In this document: piece by piece, positions 1-10,111 of the stretch | Numbering within the stretch: the first letter of the stretch is position 1 | Layout of the letters: each line of letters starts with the position of its first letter | Origin: Mycoplasmopsis mustelae | GTDB taxonomy: Bacteria > Bacillota_I > Bacilli_A > Mycoplasmatales > Metamycoplasmataceae | Direction: 5' to 3' | Length of the DNA stretch: 64,000 nucleotides | Assembly: GCF_004365095.1 (NCBI RefSeq) | Contig: NZ_SOCN01000001.1 | Coordinates: 372,001-436,000, forward strand | Notes under the pieces: model-generated | Told to the model about the DNA's origin: nothing | Database searches by the model: none | Seen by the model: only the letters and a program-made list of their open reading frames with translations | Position numbers and translations under genes: made by a program

Positions 1-140
1 AACATATTACGAACTGAATTAACTTGTTTAAATCCAGGGTCTAAAAAATTTTCAGCAATATATTTCGCTCTCAGCGGGTCCCCAGGCATTATTACTGTTT
101 TTGCGATTTCTTCTTTTTTTGCATTAATATGTGGTGTCAT
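1..140 (-). CDS. deoD: Purine nucleoside phosphorylase, 5' part only
   Basis: This is the N-terminal 46 or so residues of DeoD, cut by the window edge. The protein starts [20 protein letters not shown] and continues into the family's conserved [13 protein letters not shown] phosphate-binding segment. DeoD splits purine (deoxy)ribonucleosides with phosphate to free base and sugar-1-phosphate in nucleoside salvage, which is essential in organisms without de novo purine synthesis. The ATG is at 138-140, with a GGAGAAAAAA ribosome-binding site directly upstream. The remainder lies outside the window. Confidence 0.93.
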   Translation of the reverse strand, partial: MTPHINAKKEEIAKTVIMPGDPLRAKYIAENFLDPGFKQVNSVRNM

Positions 141-343
141 TTTTTTCTCCTAACCTAAAGTATTTTTTAAACTTTCGACTTTCATAAGTTGTCTTACTTA
201 TCTGTTAATAATTTTACACTAATTAATTTTGAAATTTCAAACAACTAAAAAATATCATCAACTTATCTAATTTTTAGAATATTATAAAAGTGTAATTTTC
301 AGAAAATAAATTTTTTGTTTTATTTTTTTAAATTCTATTGTGT

Positions 344-349
344 TATAAT
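344..349 (+). promoter_or_regulatory. -10 box of tRNA-Ser gene
   Basis: A perfect TATAAT lies 15 bases before the first base of the mature tRNA-Ser. The upstream sequence is T-rich with only weak -35 resemblance (TTGTTT about 22 bases upstream), as is common in mycoplasmas. Confidence 0.6.
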
Positions 350-364
350 TAATTCGGTCTAAAT

Positions 365-455
365 GGAACAGTACTCAAGAGGCTGAAGAGGCGGTCCTGC
401 TAAGACTGTAGGGGAGACAACTCCCGCGGAGGTTCAAATCCTCTCTGTTCCGCCA
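365..455 (+). tRNA. tRNA-Ser (anticodon GCU)
   Basis: A complete class II tRNA. The acceptor stem GGAACAG/CTGTTCC, the anticodon stem CGGTC/GACTG with loop CTGCTAA (anticodon GCT), a long variable arm, the T-arm with GGTTCAAATCC, discriminator G and an encoded CCA are all visible. It reads AGC/AGU serine codons. Confidence 0.97.
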
Positions 456-574
456 TTTTTTAATATTTAAATTCAAATTTTCATACCTTTTTTTAGAAGT
501 AAGTTGGTTTCAAATAGAAATCCTACTTAATTTGTTTATCTTACTTGAACAAATTTTTAATTTTAATAATTAAA

Positions 575-600
575 AAAATCTCCTATCCCGAGGAGATTTT
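575..600 (-). terminator. Rho-independent terminator of the 2TM-protein operon
   Basis: A perfect 10-bp stem AAAATCTCCT/AGGAGATTTT with a 6-base loop. On the minus strand it is followed by a run of T (572-574 plus stem As), so it terminates transcription coming from the membrane-protein genes at 1031-2433. Confidence 0.75.
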
Positions 601-1028
601 CTTATACTTTTTGATGAAAACAACTAATCAATCTGAATCATTTAATCCTAGTTCAAAACTTACTTTATTTTCACAAAAACAAATGAATTCGATATGGTTA
701 CTACAAAGGTAGCATTTTTAAACATTGAAATATCATTTTTTTAGTTTTAAAAGTGCTTATAATTAATTTTGACTTAATTGTAAAGAAGAATTTAAAAGTG
801 TACCATCTAAACTAAAATTATGTTTAATTAATTTTAATGTCACAATTTTATAAATATCAATATTTAAAACTTTTAATAGTATAGTGCTTTGTTTATACTC
901 AAGCAAGATATATTTGTTATTATAATCAAAGTTTTTAAAAGAGCTATCATTTATACTTAAACAAAATTCTGTATTTGTTTTTTTAATTCTAAAAATTGTT
1001 CTAAATTAATTTGAAATCTTCGTTTCAT
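601..1028 (-). pseudogene. Decayed small gene downstream of the 2TM operon
   Basis: An ATG at 1026-1028 opens a short reading frame (MKRRFQINLEQFLELKKQ...) that stops after 23 residues. A second frame overlapping it continues in clean coding style (about residues TEFCLSINDSSFKNF... to LSLQLSQN-like end near 766). Near 610-690 a third frame shows KVSFELGLNDSDWLVV followed by a basic end, resembling the earlier FCLSINDSS segment. The pattern is best explained by a frameshifted, partly deleted gene that was the last member of the operon, since the operon's terminator lies just beyond it. No family was recognised. Confidence 0.4.
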
Positions 1029-1030
1029 TT

Positions 1031-1432
1031 TTAATTTAATAATTCATTTATGTTATCAAGGTCTTCTTGAGATAAATCTGTTTTTTCTTCTAATTCTAAA
1101 ATTAATTCAGACGTTTTAACAATATTTTCTTTAATTTTATTTTTACGATTAGAGATGTTTAAAAAAGATTGAATTGAAATTATAAAAGTTAAAATAGAAG
1201 TAATTAATGCCATTGCAATAAAATATACCATTGTTTGTTCTGGATATTCATTTCACCTTATTGAATATAAATTTAAAACAACTATTAATGCAGATAAAAC
1301 AATAGACAACATACTAAATGAAATAAAAAATATTTTACTTATTAAGAATTTACGTCTCACTTTATCGTAAATTAAATGCATTTTATCATCAAAACTTAAG
1401 TCATCATTATAGGTTTTCTTTATTTTTTTCAT
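1031..1432 (-). CDS. Two-helix membrane protein, third of a tandem trio (SLATT-like)
   Basis: 133 residues, starting at ATG 1430-1432 with a strong AAGGAGT site; one TGA is read as Trp (RWNEYP). Two hydrophobic helices (about residues 33-57 and 67-90) are followed by a charged amphipathic C-terminal helix rich in E, K and L. This is the general plan of DUF4231/SLATT two-TM proteins, though the family match is weaker than for the upstream gene. Its start overlaps the end of the preceding gene by 26 bp, so the genes are translationally coupled. Function unknown; SLATT proteins elsewhere are predicted membrane effectors of nucleotide-signalling defence systems. Confidence 0.7.
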
Positions 1433-1961
1433 TTTTTACTCCTTTTTTAATTTTGACATCAATACTTACATCTAATAAAGCTGTCGATTTATAACGGTCA
1501 ACTTCTAGAATTTGCAATGCTCGTTTATACAATAAAAATCTATTGGTTGCTTGTTCTTCTTTATAAATAAATGTTTTTGATTTATAAATGCTATATTCCA
1601 TTTTTAATTGTTGTACCTTTTTTTTGTAAAAAATAAACTTATTATTAACTACAAAAAAAGATAAAATTCCGGACACTAAACTAAGTGATGAGTTGATAAT
1701 AGTGGTTAGTAAAATATAGTTATTACCATCATTAAAATATGGATCATTGTATGGATTATCACTAATACTATTATTATTTCCAAAAAATTTATTATTCCCG
1801 GCTAAGAATTGTATTGCTAAAACACTTAAATAAAAAGCAGTTACAATGCTGGTTAAATTTAAAATATAATACAAAACACCATAAATATATTTCTTAAATT
1901 GTGCATATTTTAAAATTTTTGTATAAAGTTGTCTTGGCGTTAAATCCTTTTTATGAATCAT
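1407..1961 (-). CDS. DUF4231 (SLATT-like) two-helix membrane protein
   Basis: 184 residues. Helices at about 28-52 and 84-106 are separated by an Asn/Gly-rich exposed loop (NNSISDNPYNDPYF region). The cytoplasmic tail contains the block NRFLLYKRALQILEVDRYKS followed by TALLDVSIDVKIKKG, which is what I know as the conserved C-terminal signature of mycoplasma DUF4231 proteins. DUF4231 belongs to the SLATT (SMODS- and SLOG-associating 2TM effector) group. It begins one base after the stop of the upstream gene and overlaps the next, so all three form one operon. No cyclase, SLOG or nuclease partner is visible nearby. Confidence 0.8.
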   Translation of the reverse strand: MIHKKDLTPRQLYTKILKYAQFKKYIYGVLYYILNLTSIVTAFYLSVLAIQFLAGNNKFFGNNNSISDNPYNDPYFNDGNNYILLTTIINSSLSLVSGILSFFVVNNKFIFYKKKVQQLKMEYSIYKSKTFIYKEEQATNRFLLYKRALQILEVDRYKSTALLDVSIDVKIKKGVKNEKNKENL

Positions 1962-1962
1962 T

Positions 1963-2433
1963 TTAATTTGTAAATCCTTTCTTTAACTCGGTTTTTAAAA
2001 TTTTACTTAGTGCCATTTTTCTTTTTTTATTGGCTTTTTCTCATAAAGTATCAACGATAGCTTCTAAGTCTTTTTTAGAAATTAATCTACTATTGTATTT
2101 GATATCTAAATATTGAATAGTATTCATAATTTTTTTATATTGTACTGTACGATCAAAATATTTATAAATTGATAAAGCAACTGTAATAAAAAAGGAAATA
2201 ATAATAAAAACAACTAAAAATAATAGCAAAATAAACGATGTAGAATTAAGAACATCTTTATATTTGTTACTAATTTGAACCAATTTATATAGTATATAGG
2301 TTGCTAAACTTATGGATGCAATTGTAAAAAAAGAAATAATAGATGATATTATTGTATCTATGATTGAATATATTTTTAGAGTTCTTTCATCTTGTTTTTT
2401 CTTTTGTTGTAATCTTTCAATTATTAAATTCAT
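1963..2433 (-). CDS. Two-helix membrane protein, first of a tandem trio (SLATT-like)
   Basis: 156 residues with TGA as Trp at 2041-2043; without that reading the gene would appear to end 26 residues early. Basic N-terminus (ERLQQKKKQDER), two long hydrophobic segments (about 21-50 and 66-90), then a charged tail ending ...KKGFTN. It resembles the next two genes in size and topology, consistent with tandem duplication and divergence. Its promoter region (2434-2476) is shared with the divergent HAD phosphatase. Function unknown. Confidence 0.7.
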
Positions 2434-2464
2434 GCATTAATTATATTTTAATTAAAATATTTTA

Positions 2465-2470
2465 TATAAT
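2465..2470 (+). promoter_or_regulatory. -10 box giving a probably leaderless HAD mRNA
   Basis: TATAAT ends six bases before the ATG at 2477, so the expected transcription start coincides with the start codon. No Shine-Dalgarno sequence is present. Confidence 0.5.
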
Positions 2471-2476
2471 TTTTAT

Positions 2477-3316
2477 ATGAAAAAATGAGCAATTTTTAGT
2501 GATGTAGATGGAACCATCTACCCGTTTCCAAACAAAAAACTATCTGATGTAAACCAAAAAAAAATTTGAGAAGTCCAAGAAAAAGGTGTTGAATTTATCA
2601 TTAATACCGGTAATGCACCTTATCAAAAAATACAAAAATTAGCTGATTGAGCTAATTCTAGATATATAGTTTGTTCTAATGGTGCTTTAATTTTTGACAA
2701 CAAAGAAAAACAAATTTTAAATATTGAGTATATTCCTTTTACTGAAGCTGAAAAAATTTGAAAATTAGCAGAAGAACTAAAAGTTGGTTTATATTACTTT
2801 GGTACCCATCGCTATTTTTTAAAAGACGTAACTACATCGTTTAAAAAATTTATTAGCGATTTTGCCGAATACAACCAATGGATAGAAACAGGCGAAATTC
2901 CTAAAGACTTACATAAAATTGAATCTTATGGAAACCCTGATGTAATGAAGAAGTTTTTTGAATTAGCCAAAGAACGTAATATTAATTTAAATATTGTTTA
3001 TTTAGGTGGACATATTGAAATTACTAAAAGTGGAATTTCTAAAGGTAGCGGAATTCAATGAGTTTGCAAAAACATTTTAAATGAAGATGTTGAAAACGTT
3101 ATGGCAATTGGTGACAGTCAAAATGATATTTCAATGTTTGAAATTGTGGGTTATTCATATGCAATGGAAAATACTGATGCTTATTCTAGACAATTTGCAA
3201 AATACTTTACCTCAAGCGTTGAACAAAATGGTTTAGCAGAAGCAATTGATGATTATTTATATCGTAGTGATTTTGAACTAAAAAGAATGATTTCACAACA
3301 AAAAAAGCAAAAATAA
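2477..3316 (+). CDS. Cof-type HAD-IIB phosphatase
   Basis: 279 residues. HAD motif I is SDVDGT near residue 9, motif II lies in INTGNAP, motif III Lys in KSGISKGSG, and motif IV is GDSQNDISMFE; the large cap between motifs II and III marks subclass IIB. These enzymes hydrolyse sugar phosphates or other small phosphoesters in the cytoplasm; the substrate cannot be read from sequence. The start ATG at 2477 follows directly after a -10 box, suggesting a leaderless message. A second family member is at 5186-6088. Confidence 0.88.
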
Positions 3317-3345
3317 AATTCCGTTATTCTAGTTATCGGAATTTT
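3315..3345. terminator. Hairpin after HAD phosphatase
   Basis: A 9-bp stem AAAATTCCG/CGGAATTTT starting in the stop codon of the HAD gene. It sits between that gene and the oppositely oriented tRNA-His, so it may act in both directions. The downstream T-run is short. Confidence 0.55.
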
Positions 3346-3362
3346 CATATAAAAAATCAACC

Positions 3363-3439
3363 TGGGGCGGTCGACGGGATTCGAACCCGCGAATGACGGG
3401 ACCACAACCCGCTGTGTTAACCGCTTCACCACGACCGCC
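3363..3439 (-). tRNA. tRNA-His (anticodon GUG)
   Basis: Complete cloverleaf on the minus strand: acceptor GCGGTCG/CGACCGC with the histidine-specific extra G at -1 (position 3439), anticodon loop TTGTGGT (GTG), T-arm GGGTTCGAATCCC and encoded CCA. A TATAAT -10 box is at 3468-3473 on the same strand. Confidence 0.96.
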
Positions 3440-3606
3440 ATTTAAATTTTTTTGGTTGATTTTTCTTATTATACTACAAAATAAATGAAATTGACATGAA
3501 TTTTTATTAGTTTTATTGGATTTTTATTCATTTGATATATAATATTTACTCTATCATTCAAAATTAAAAATTTATCGCTCCAATATCTAGATCTCAAAGA
3601 ATAAAT

Positions 3607-3643
3607 AAAAAAACTGCATTATCTTTCCAAACGCAGTTTTTTT
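3607..3643 (-). terminator. Terminator of pyrH-frr
   Basis: 11-bp stem AAAAAAACTGC/GCAGTTTTTTT with a 15-base loop. It overlaps the frr stop codon, and on the minus strand the stem's A-run gives the terminal U tract. Confidence 0.75.
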
Positions 3644-4193
3644 ATTTATTTATCAATTCATATTCTTTTTCTTTATATAGTTGCGTGATTTTAGCAATTT
3701 GTGTATCAACCTCTTTTTGAACTACGTCTAAGTATCTTTTTTCTTCATCCTCTGATAATTCATCATTAGATTTGATTAATTTATTGACGTCTTGACGAGC
3801 ATTTCTTATCCCAACTTTTGCTACTTCTGTTAATTTTGCTAAATTTTTAATCATTTCCTTACGTTTTTCAGTAGTCAATAAAGGAAAAGTTAAACGCACT
3901 TGATTACCTTCATCTACCGATAAAACTCCTAAATTTGCTTTTTCTAAAGCTTTTGCTATTTCTTTTACTGAAGTAATATCATATGGTTTAACTAAGAGTT
4001 GTTGTGGTTCCGGAATACTTATATTTGCAAGTTCTTCTAAAGGCGTAGGAACATCATAATAATTTACCCTAACCTCTTTGATCAGTTGTGGGTTTGCGTG
4101 TCCAGTTGAAATTTTTGACATTTCAAATTTATAATGACTAATTGCTTTTTTGCACTTTTCATCTAATTCAAGTAAATATGTTTCAATATCCAT
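3642..4193 (-). CDS. frr: Ribosome recycling factor
   Basis: 183 residues, the normal family length. It begins MDIETYLLELDEKCKKAISH and carries the RRF core FEMSKISTGHANPQLI (helical arm that contacts the ribosome) and the VDEGNQVRLTFPLLTTEKRK region. With EF-G it splits post-termination ribosomes. The start overlaps the pyrH stop by one base (TAATG), so the two are coupled, an arrangement seen in many bacteria. Confidence 0.96.
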   Translation of the reverse strand: MDIETYLLELDEKCKKAISHYKFEMSKISTGHANPQLIKEVRVNYYDVPTPLEELANISIPEPQQLLVKPYDITSVKEIAKALEKANLGVLSVDEGNQVRLTFPLLTTEKRKEMIKNLAKLTEVAKVGIRNARQDVNKLIKSNDELSEDEEKRYLDVVQKEVDTQIAKITQLYKEKEYELINK

Positions 4194-4912
4194 TATTTTG
4201 TTACCTCGGTGTGAGAAATTGTCCCTTCTAGGGCTTTTAAAATAGAGTCTTCTTCCAATAAATTAAATACTATTAAATTAACATTATTATCTCTAGCCAT
4301 ACTTGTGGCAGTTAAGTCCATAACTTGTAGTTTTTTTTCCAGGATTTCATTATAGGTAATCTTATCGTATTTTTTCGCATTTTTATTGATATGTGGATCT
4401 GAATCATAAACTCCATCAGTTCCATTTTTACCCATTAAAATAACTTCAGCGCCTATTTCAGATGCATATAATGTTGCCGCCGTATCAGTAGTAAAATAAG
4501 GTCTTCCGGTACCACCTACAAAAATCACAACTTCACCATCTTGTAAATATTTCATCGTTTTTTCATTTACATAGTTTTCTGCAACTTTGCTATCAATATT
4601 TAATGAACTTTGCACCCTTGCTTTTAATCCTACTAATTCAAAACCGCTTCTAAGCGCTAAACCATTCATAATAGTTGCCAACATCCCAATATAATCTGCA
4701 CGATTTCTTGGTATTCCGTTTTTAGCGGCCGAAGCACCTCTTCAAAAATTTCCACCACCTATTACAATAGAAACCTGAACTCCTTGCTCAACAATTTCTT
4801 TTAATTGTAGAGCAATTTTTTTAACCAATTCATTGTCAATAGCTAAGTGTTTTTCTTTATTTGAAAAACCTTCACCAGATAATTTAATTAATATTTTTTT
4901 ATATTTGATCAT
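4193..4912 (-). CDS. pyrH: Uridylate kinase (UMP kinase)
   Basis: 239 residues of the amino-acid-kinase fold. Phosphate-binding segments ILIKLSGEGF and VIGGGNFWRGA (with TGA as Trp), then GTGRPYFTTDTAA and the nucleotide loop GTDGVYDSDP. It converts UMP to UDP with ATP, feeding pyrimidine nucleotide supply together with Upp at 27.3 kb. The start is ATG 4910-4912, with GAGGC just upstream. Confidence 0.95.
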
Positions 4913-5131
4913 TTTGCCTCTATTTAAAACATTAATAAGTTAATATAACCTATACAATTAAATTATAATTAAAAACTAAAAAATGATTATAAATTAACCA
5001 AATTTATACAATTCTATTTCGCACATAAAAAAATTATTTTTTTAATGAAAACAGAAAAAATTTATACATATATTAGAGAAAACTATTTTGTGAGGATTAT
5101 GTTTGCTCGTTTGATAAAAAATAAAAAATTG

Positions 5132-5137
5132 TATAAT
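5132..5137 (+). promoter_or_regulatory. -10 box for the HAD-rnhC pair
   Basis: TATAAT with TTGATA 15 bases upstream (5111-5116). It supports a start of the HAD gene at 5186 rather than at an in-frame ATG at 5045, which lies upstream of this promoter. Confidence 0.5.
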
Positions 5138-5185
5138 TTAAAAAATATATTTAATGTGCTATGTAATAGACGAAAAAGGAAAAAT

Positions 5186-6088
5186 ATGGAAAAACAAAAA
5201 TTCTTATTTGCTATTGATTTAGATGGAACTACACTTCGTTCATCTGCAACCGGCGAAGTGCACGAACAAACTATTAAAGCAATAAAAAGAGCAAAAGACG
5301 AAGGACATATTGTCTGTATTTTAACAGGGCGCCCGTGAAGAAGCACAAAAAGCATCTATGAAATTTTAGGATTAGATACAGTAGTTTCAAATTATAACGG
5401 TGCCCACATCCACCATCCAAATGACGACGGTTTTATACCGTATATTAAATATTTAAATCTTAATGAAGCCTTATATATTTTAGGCGACGAAAAAGTTCAA
5501 AACGAAGTTTCAAATATCGCTATCGAAGGCCCTGACTGAGTTCAACTACAACATAGAGACGAAGATTTAGAAAAGGTTTTTAGTTTTACTAATACACCAA
5601 AATTTAAAGTAGGGTTAGATTTTCATAAAATTCCCTTAATGCCTACAGGCATTATTTTTGATGTTAAAAAAACAACAGATGTGGAAAAACTAAGATGCTA
5701 TCTAAAATCTAAATATGGGGACTTAGCTGAATTTTCTTATTGATCAAAAGGTGAAGGATTAAGTCCGGTATTTGACATGACAAACATCACAGCAAACAAA
5801 GGTAAAGCCTTGAGCATGCTAATAAGATATTATAAAATAGATGTGGATAATACTATTGCTATCGGTGATGGTTTTAATGACGTTCCGATGTTTAAAATTG
5901 CAAACGTCTCAGTTGCTATGGGTAATGCAACTAAAGACATAAAATGCTATGCTACCATAAAAATTAACAAAACAAATAAAGATGGTGGAGTAGGTTGATA
6001 CATTAATAAATTTTTGGATAACCCAGAAGAAGAAATTAGAAAATCAAACGAAAAAAGAAAAAAACGCAAACAAGCAGAGGAAGAGTAA
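5186..6088 (+). CDS. Cof-type HAD-IIB phosphatase
   Basis: 300 residues. Motif I AIDLDGTTL, motif II LTGRPW, motif III Lys in TANKGKALSML, motif IV GDGFNDVPMF. The start at 5186 is preceded by AAAAAGGA and places motif I at the usual distance from the N-terminus; an in-frame ATG at 5045 would add an unconserved 47-residue extension containing the promoter. The C-terminus is a highly charged tail (KSNEKRKKRKQAEEE). Its stop overlaps the rnhC start (TAATG), so the two are co-translated. Substrate unknown. Confidence 0.87.
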
Positions 6089-6789
6089 TGTTTTTTGTTG
6101 AAAATTTAGATATTAATTTATCTAAAAAAAATGTATTTGGTATTGATGAAACCGGTGTGGGTGATTATTTTACACCAATTATCGCCTGTTGCGCATGACT
6201 TCCTGATTCTTTTATTAAATGGGCTAAATCTATTGGTGTTAAAGATTCAAAATTGCTTAGTGAAAATCAAATTATTAAAATTGCTGAAGAACTAATTCAA
6301 AAAATTCCTTTCACAAAATATACCCTTTCACAATATGGCTATAACAAATTAATTGATAAAAAATTTAATGCAAATGAAATCAAATACTTCATACATTTTC
6401 ATTCACTTGAAAGTTTTCTTAAAAAATATTTTTATAATAAGAGTTTAAAAAATTCTATAGTTCTAGTAGATCAATACTCAACTTTTAATTCAATAATAAA
6501 ATATCAAAAAAGATTTGATCAGTGATCTATTTTTAAAGAATTAGATAATTTAAATTTAAAGATTTTTTTTAAACAAAAAGCAGAAAATTTACATCTTTCT
6601 GTTGCCTGTGCTTCAATCATAGCTCGTTATTATTTAATTAAATATATGCAAAAACAAAGAATAGACTGAAATTTTAATTTTATTCTTGGAGCAAGCCAAA
6701 AGACAAAAAATCTGGTTAACAAATTTAAAATTGAATATGGAGAAAAAAATCTTCTTCAAGTTTGTAAACGAAATTTTAAAATTAATTAA
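6088..6789 (+). CDS. rnhC: Ribonuclease HIII
   Basis: 233 residues. The block FGIDETGVGDYFTPII matches the RNase HIII active-site motif (family form DE.GTGD.FGP), with further acidic residues at VLVDQYS and the helix HLSVACASIIARY. It cleaves the RNA strand of RNA-DNA hybrids. The protein is shorter than Bacillus RNase HIII and appears to lack the N-terminal TBP-like substrate-binding domain. An RNase HII gene is also present at 14790-15392. Confidence 0.85.
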
Positions 6790-6849
6790 ATAATCTTCAT
6801 TAAAATTTATTTTTAATCTTATACCAAATCAAAAATATTCAGGGGACAT

Positions 6850-8319
<1,470 letters not shown>

Positions 8320-8336
8320 AATTCAAAAACAGATTT

Positions 8337-8379
8337 TAACCAGATTAGTTGAGCATTATATAACTTGCCATTCTGGTTA
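8337..8379 (+). terminator. lysS terminator
   Basis: Stem TAACCAGA/TCTGGTTA enclosing a long loop, followed by TTTTTTAATTG, 17 bases past the lysS stop. Confidence 0.7.
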
Positions 8380-8540
8380 TTTTTTAATTGTTTTTTTAAA
8401 AGTAAATAAACTTCATTGTGTAATATTATATAACCTCCTTTCTATAAATATATTTTAGATTATCTCACTATTTAATTTACTTATGTCAAAATATGTATAC
8501 TACATATACCACAAAATTTATCGCCACGAACAAATAAAAA
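8380..8540. other. AT-rich spacer without a gene
   Basis: No reading frame with coding character or structured element was seen between the lysS terminator and the palindrome at 8541. Confidence 0.6.
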
Positions 8541-8566
8541 TTCCTGTATTTCTAGAAATACAGGAA
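8541..8566. repeat. Perfect 26-base palindrome
   Basis: TTCCTGTATTTCT is followed immediately by its reverse complement AGAAATACAGGAA, with A-runs on both sides, so it can act as a bidirectional terminator. It lies 10 bases upstream of the IS30 transposase remnant and could also be a leftover of the element's flank. Confidence 0.65.
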
Positions 8567-8576
8567 AAAATATAAA

Positions 8577-8723
8577 TTGAATGTAAAATCTATAACCCAA
8601 GATAACGGATGAGAATTTAATAAATTATCTAATCTAATACATAAACTGGTATATACCTATAAAACAAAAACATATGCATCACAACAAAAAGCAAGTATTG
8701 AAAATTTTAATAGCATTATTTAA
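8577..8723 (+). pseudogene. IS30-family transposase C-terminal remnant
   Basis: A 48-codon open stretch reads SITQDNGWEFNKLSNL and then TYASQQKASIENFNSII. These align with two hallmark blocks of the IS30 DDE domain: the second-Asp motif (DNG.EF) and the segment before the catalytic Glu (YAS.Q+GS.EN.N..IR). After a stop, a +1 frame continues KFYFKRK, matching the family's next basic block. No start, no first Asp block and no terminal inverted repeats remain, so this is a dead fragment marking a past insertion. Confidence 0.7.
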
Positions 8724-9000
8724 GTTTTATTTTAAGAGGAAATAGTTTTAATTATTATAAATGAAGGAGAGGTTTTTAAACACATATTTCACTTCTCACT
8801 GTCTTATTTATTTTCTTATCAATACTTTTATGTAAATGCACTTTTCAGACAAATAAATATCAGTAATTATTTCAAGGATCGAATGTTATCAGAATCTTTT
8901 CTTTATTTTTTATAATAATCGCTATTCGATATTTAAAATTAAAAGAGTATTATTAAATTCCATAAAAATATCTTGCATTTTATTCCAAATTTTATATAAA
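8724..9000. other. Intergenic region without recognised gene
   Basis: Only broken frames with stops in all directions. It probably includes decayed IS-flanking sequence; the last bases provide the U-rich end of the SRP RNA. Confidence 0.5.
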
Positions 9001-9080
9001 AACCACCCGACACAACACTTCCTCATGTGGCTGCTGTATTTCTACCCTGACCAAGTTAGTGGGTTATTGTTCTGATGGCA
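9001..9080 (-). ncRNA. ffs: Signal recognition particle RNA (4.5S)
   Basis: On the minus strand the sequence GGTCAGG-GTA-GAAA-TAC-AGCAGCC forms the universally conserved SRP helix 8: symmetric loop GGUCAGG/AGCAGCC and a GNRA-type GAAA tetraloop. The outer ends GCCATC and GGTGGT pair, giving an about 80-nt hairpin-like RNA. A TATAAT box at 9086-9091 sits seven bases upstream of the first G, and T-rich sequence follows the 3' end. It scaffolds Ffh for membrane-protein targeting. Confidence 0.9.
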
Positions 9081-9085
9081 TATAT

Positions 9086-9091
9086 ATTATA
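9086..9091 (-). promoter_or_regulatory. -10 box of SRP RNA
   Basis: TATAAT on the minus strand, positioned to start transcription at about 9079, the first paired base of the SRP RNA. Confidence 0.7.
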
Positions 9092-9183
9092 ACACAAATA
9101 TGTTACTAAAAAGTATTGAAATAAATTCATTTTTATGATTGTATAATTAAAAAAGATTTTATTAATTTAAATTCCTTTTTAAT

Positions 9184-10110
9184 TTATTTTTTTTCAACTT
9201 TTTCATTAAAAAATTCAGATGCTACGCTCATTGTTTTCGCTACATCGCTTAGATTAGGAGGAATAATAATTTTAGTTGCTTTTCCATTAGCAATATTACC
9301 TAATTGTTCAATTGATCTGAGAGTTAGAATTTTTGATGTTAATGGTGAACTATTAAGTAATTCAATTGCTTTCCTTTCTCCTTCGGCCCTAAGAATTGAT
9401 TCTTGTTTTTGTGCCTCTGCGCGCAAAATTTGTGATTCTTTGTCTGCTTCTGCCTGTAGAATTTTTGCTTGTTTCTCCCCTTGTGCCCTTAAAATTTGAG
9501 CTTCTCTTTCTCCTTCGGCAGTTAAAATATTAGCTCTTTTTTCTCTCTCAGCACGCATTTGTTTTTCCATCGCACTTTGAATGTCTGTTGGTGGTAAAAT
9601 ATTTTTAATTTCTACACGGTGCACCTTTATTCCTCAAGCATCTGAAGCCTCATCCAAAACAATTGTTAATTTTGAATTAATTGTATCTCTAGAGGTTAAA
9701 CACTCATCTAATTCCAATTCTCCTAAAAGATTTCTTAGAGTAGTTGCTGAAAGATTTTCAATGGCTCTAATTGGATTTTCAGCTCCATATTTATATAATT
9801 TTGGATCAGTAATAGATAAATAAACCACTGTGTCCACCTTAACTATTGCGTTATCTTTAGTAATAACATCTTGTTCCGGAAAATCAAAAACTTTTTCTTT
9901 AAAATTTTCATTTCCAACTATCCTATCAATAAATGGTATTAAAAAATTAATACCTTTTTCTATAATTTTGTGGTATTTTCCTAATCTTTCAACAACAAAA
10001 AATTCAGATTGATTTACTATTTTAATTGATTTAACTATTGTTATAATTACAAAAACTAATAATATTGTTAATACAACTAAAACAATAATTAAAGTTACTC
10101 ATCATTGCAT
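9184..10110 (-). CDS. SPFH/band-7 (stomatin-like) membrane protein
   Basis: 308 residues. One N-terminal transmembrane helix (about 5-27), a band-7 domain ([20 protein letters not shown] to about residue 190), then a long Glu/Lys/Ala heptad region ([20 protein letters not shown]...) typical of flotillin/stomatin oligomer stalks, and a short C-terminal segment. Such proteins form membrane rings that scaffold proteases or microdomains. It follows an NfeD-type gene with a one-base gap, the partner pair seen in many bacteria. Two consecutive TGA Trp codons follow Met-Gln at the start. Confidence 0.88.
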
Positions 10111-10111
10111 T

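Noticed and set aside
3253-3441. Reading frame over tRNA-His
   Set aside because: Completely overlaps the tRNA and the end of the HAD gene; no ribosome-binding site.
5045-5185. In-frame upstream start for the second HAD gene
   Set aside because: The extension contains the promoter, is not conserved in style, and a clear AAAAAGGA site precedes the ATG at 5186.
8577-8723. IS3-family origin of the transposase fragment
   Set aside because: The DNG.EF block followed by YAS.Q..S.EN.N fits IS30 rather than the IS3 pattern.
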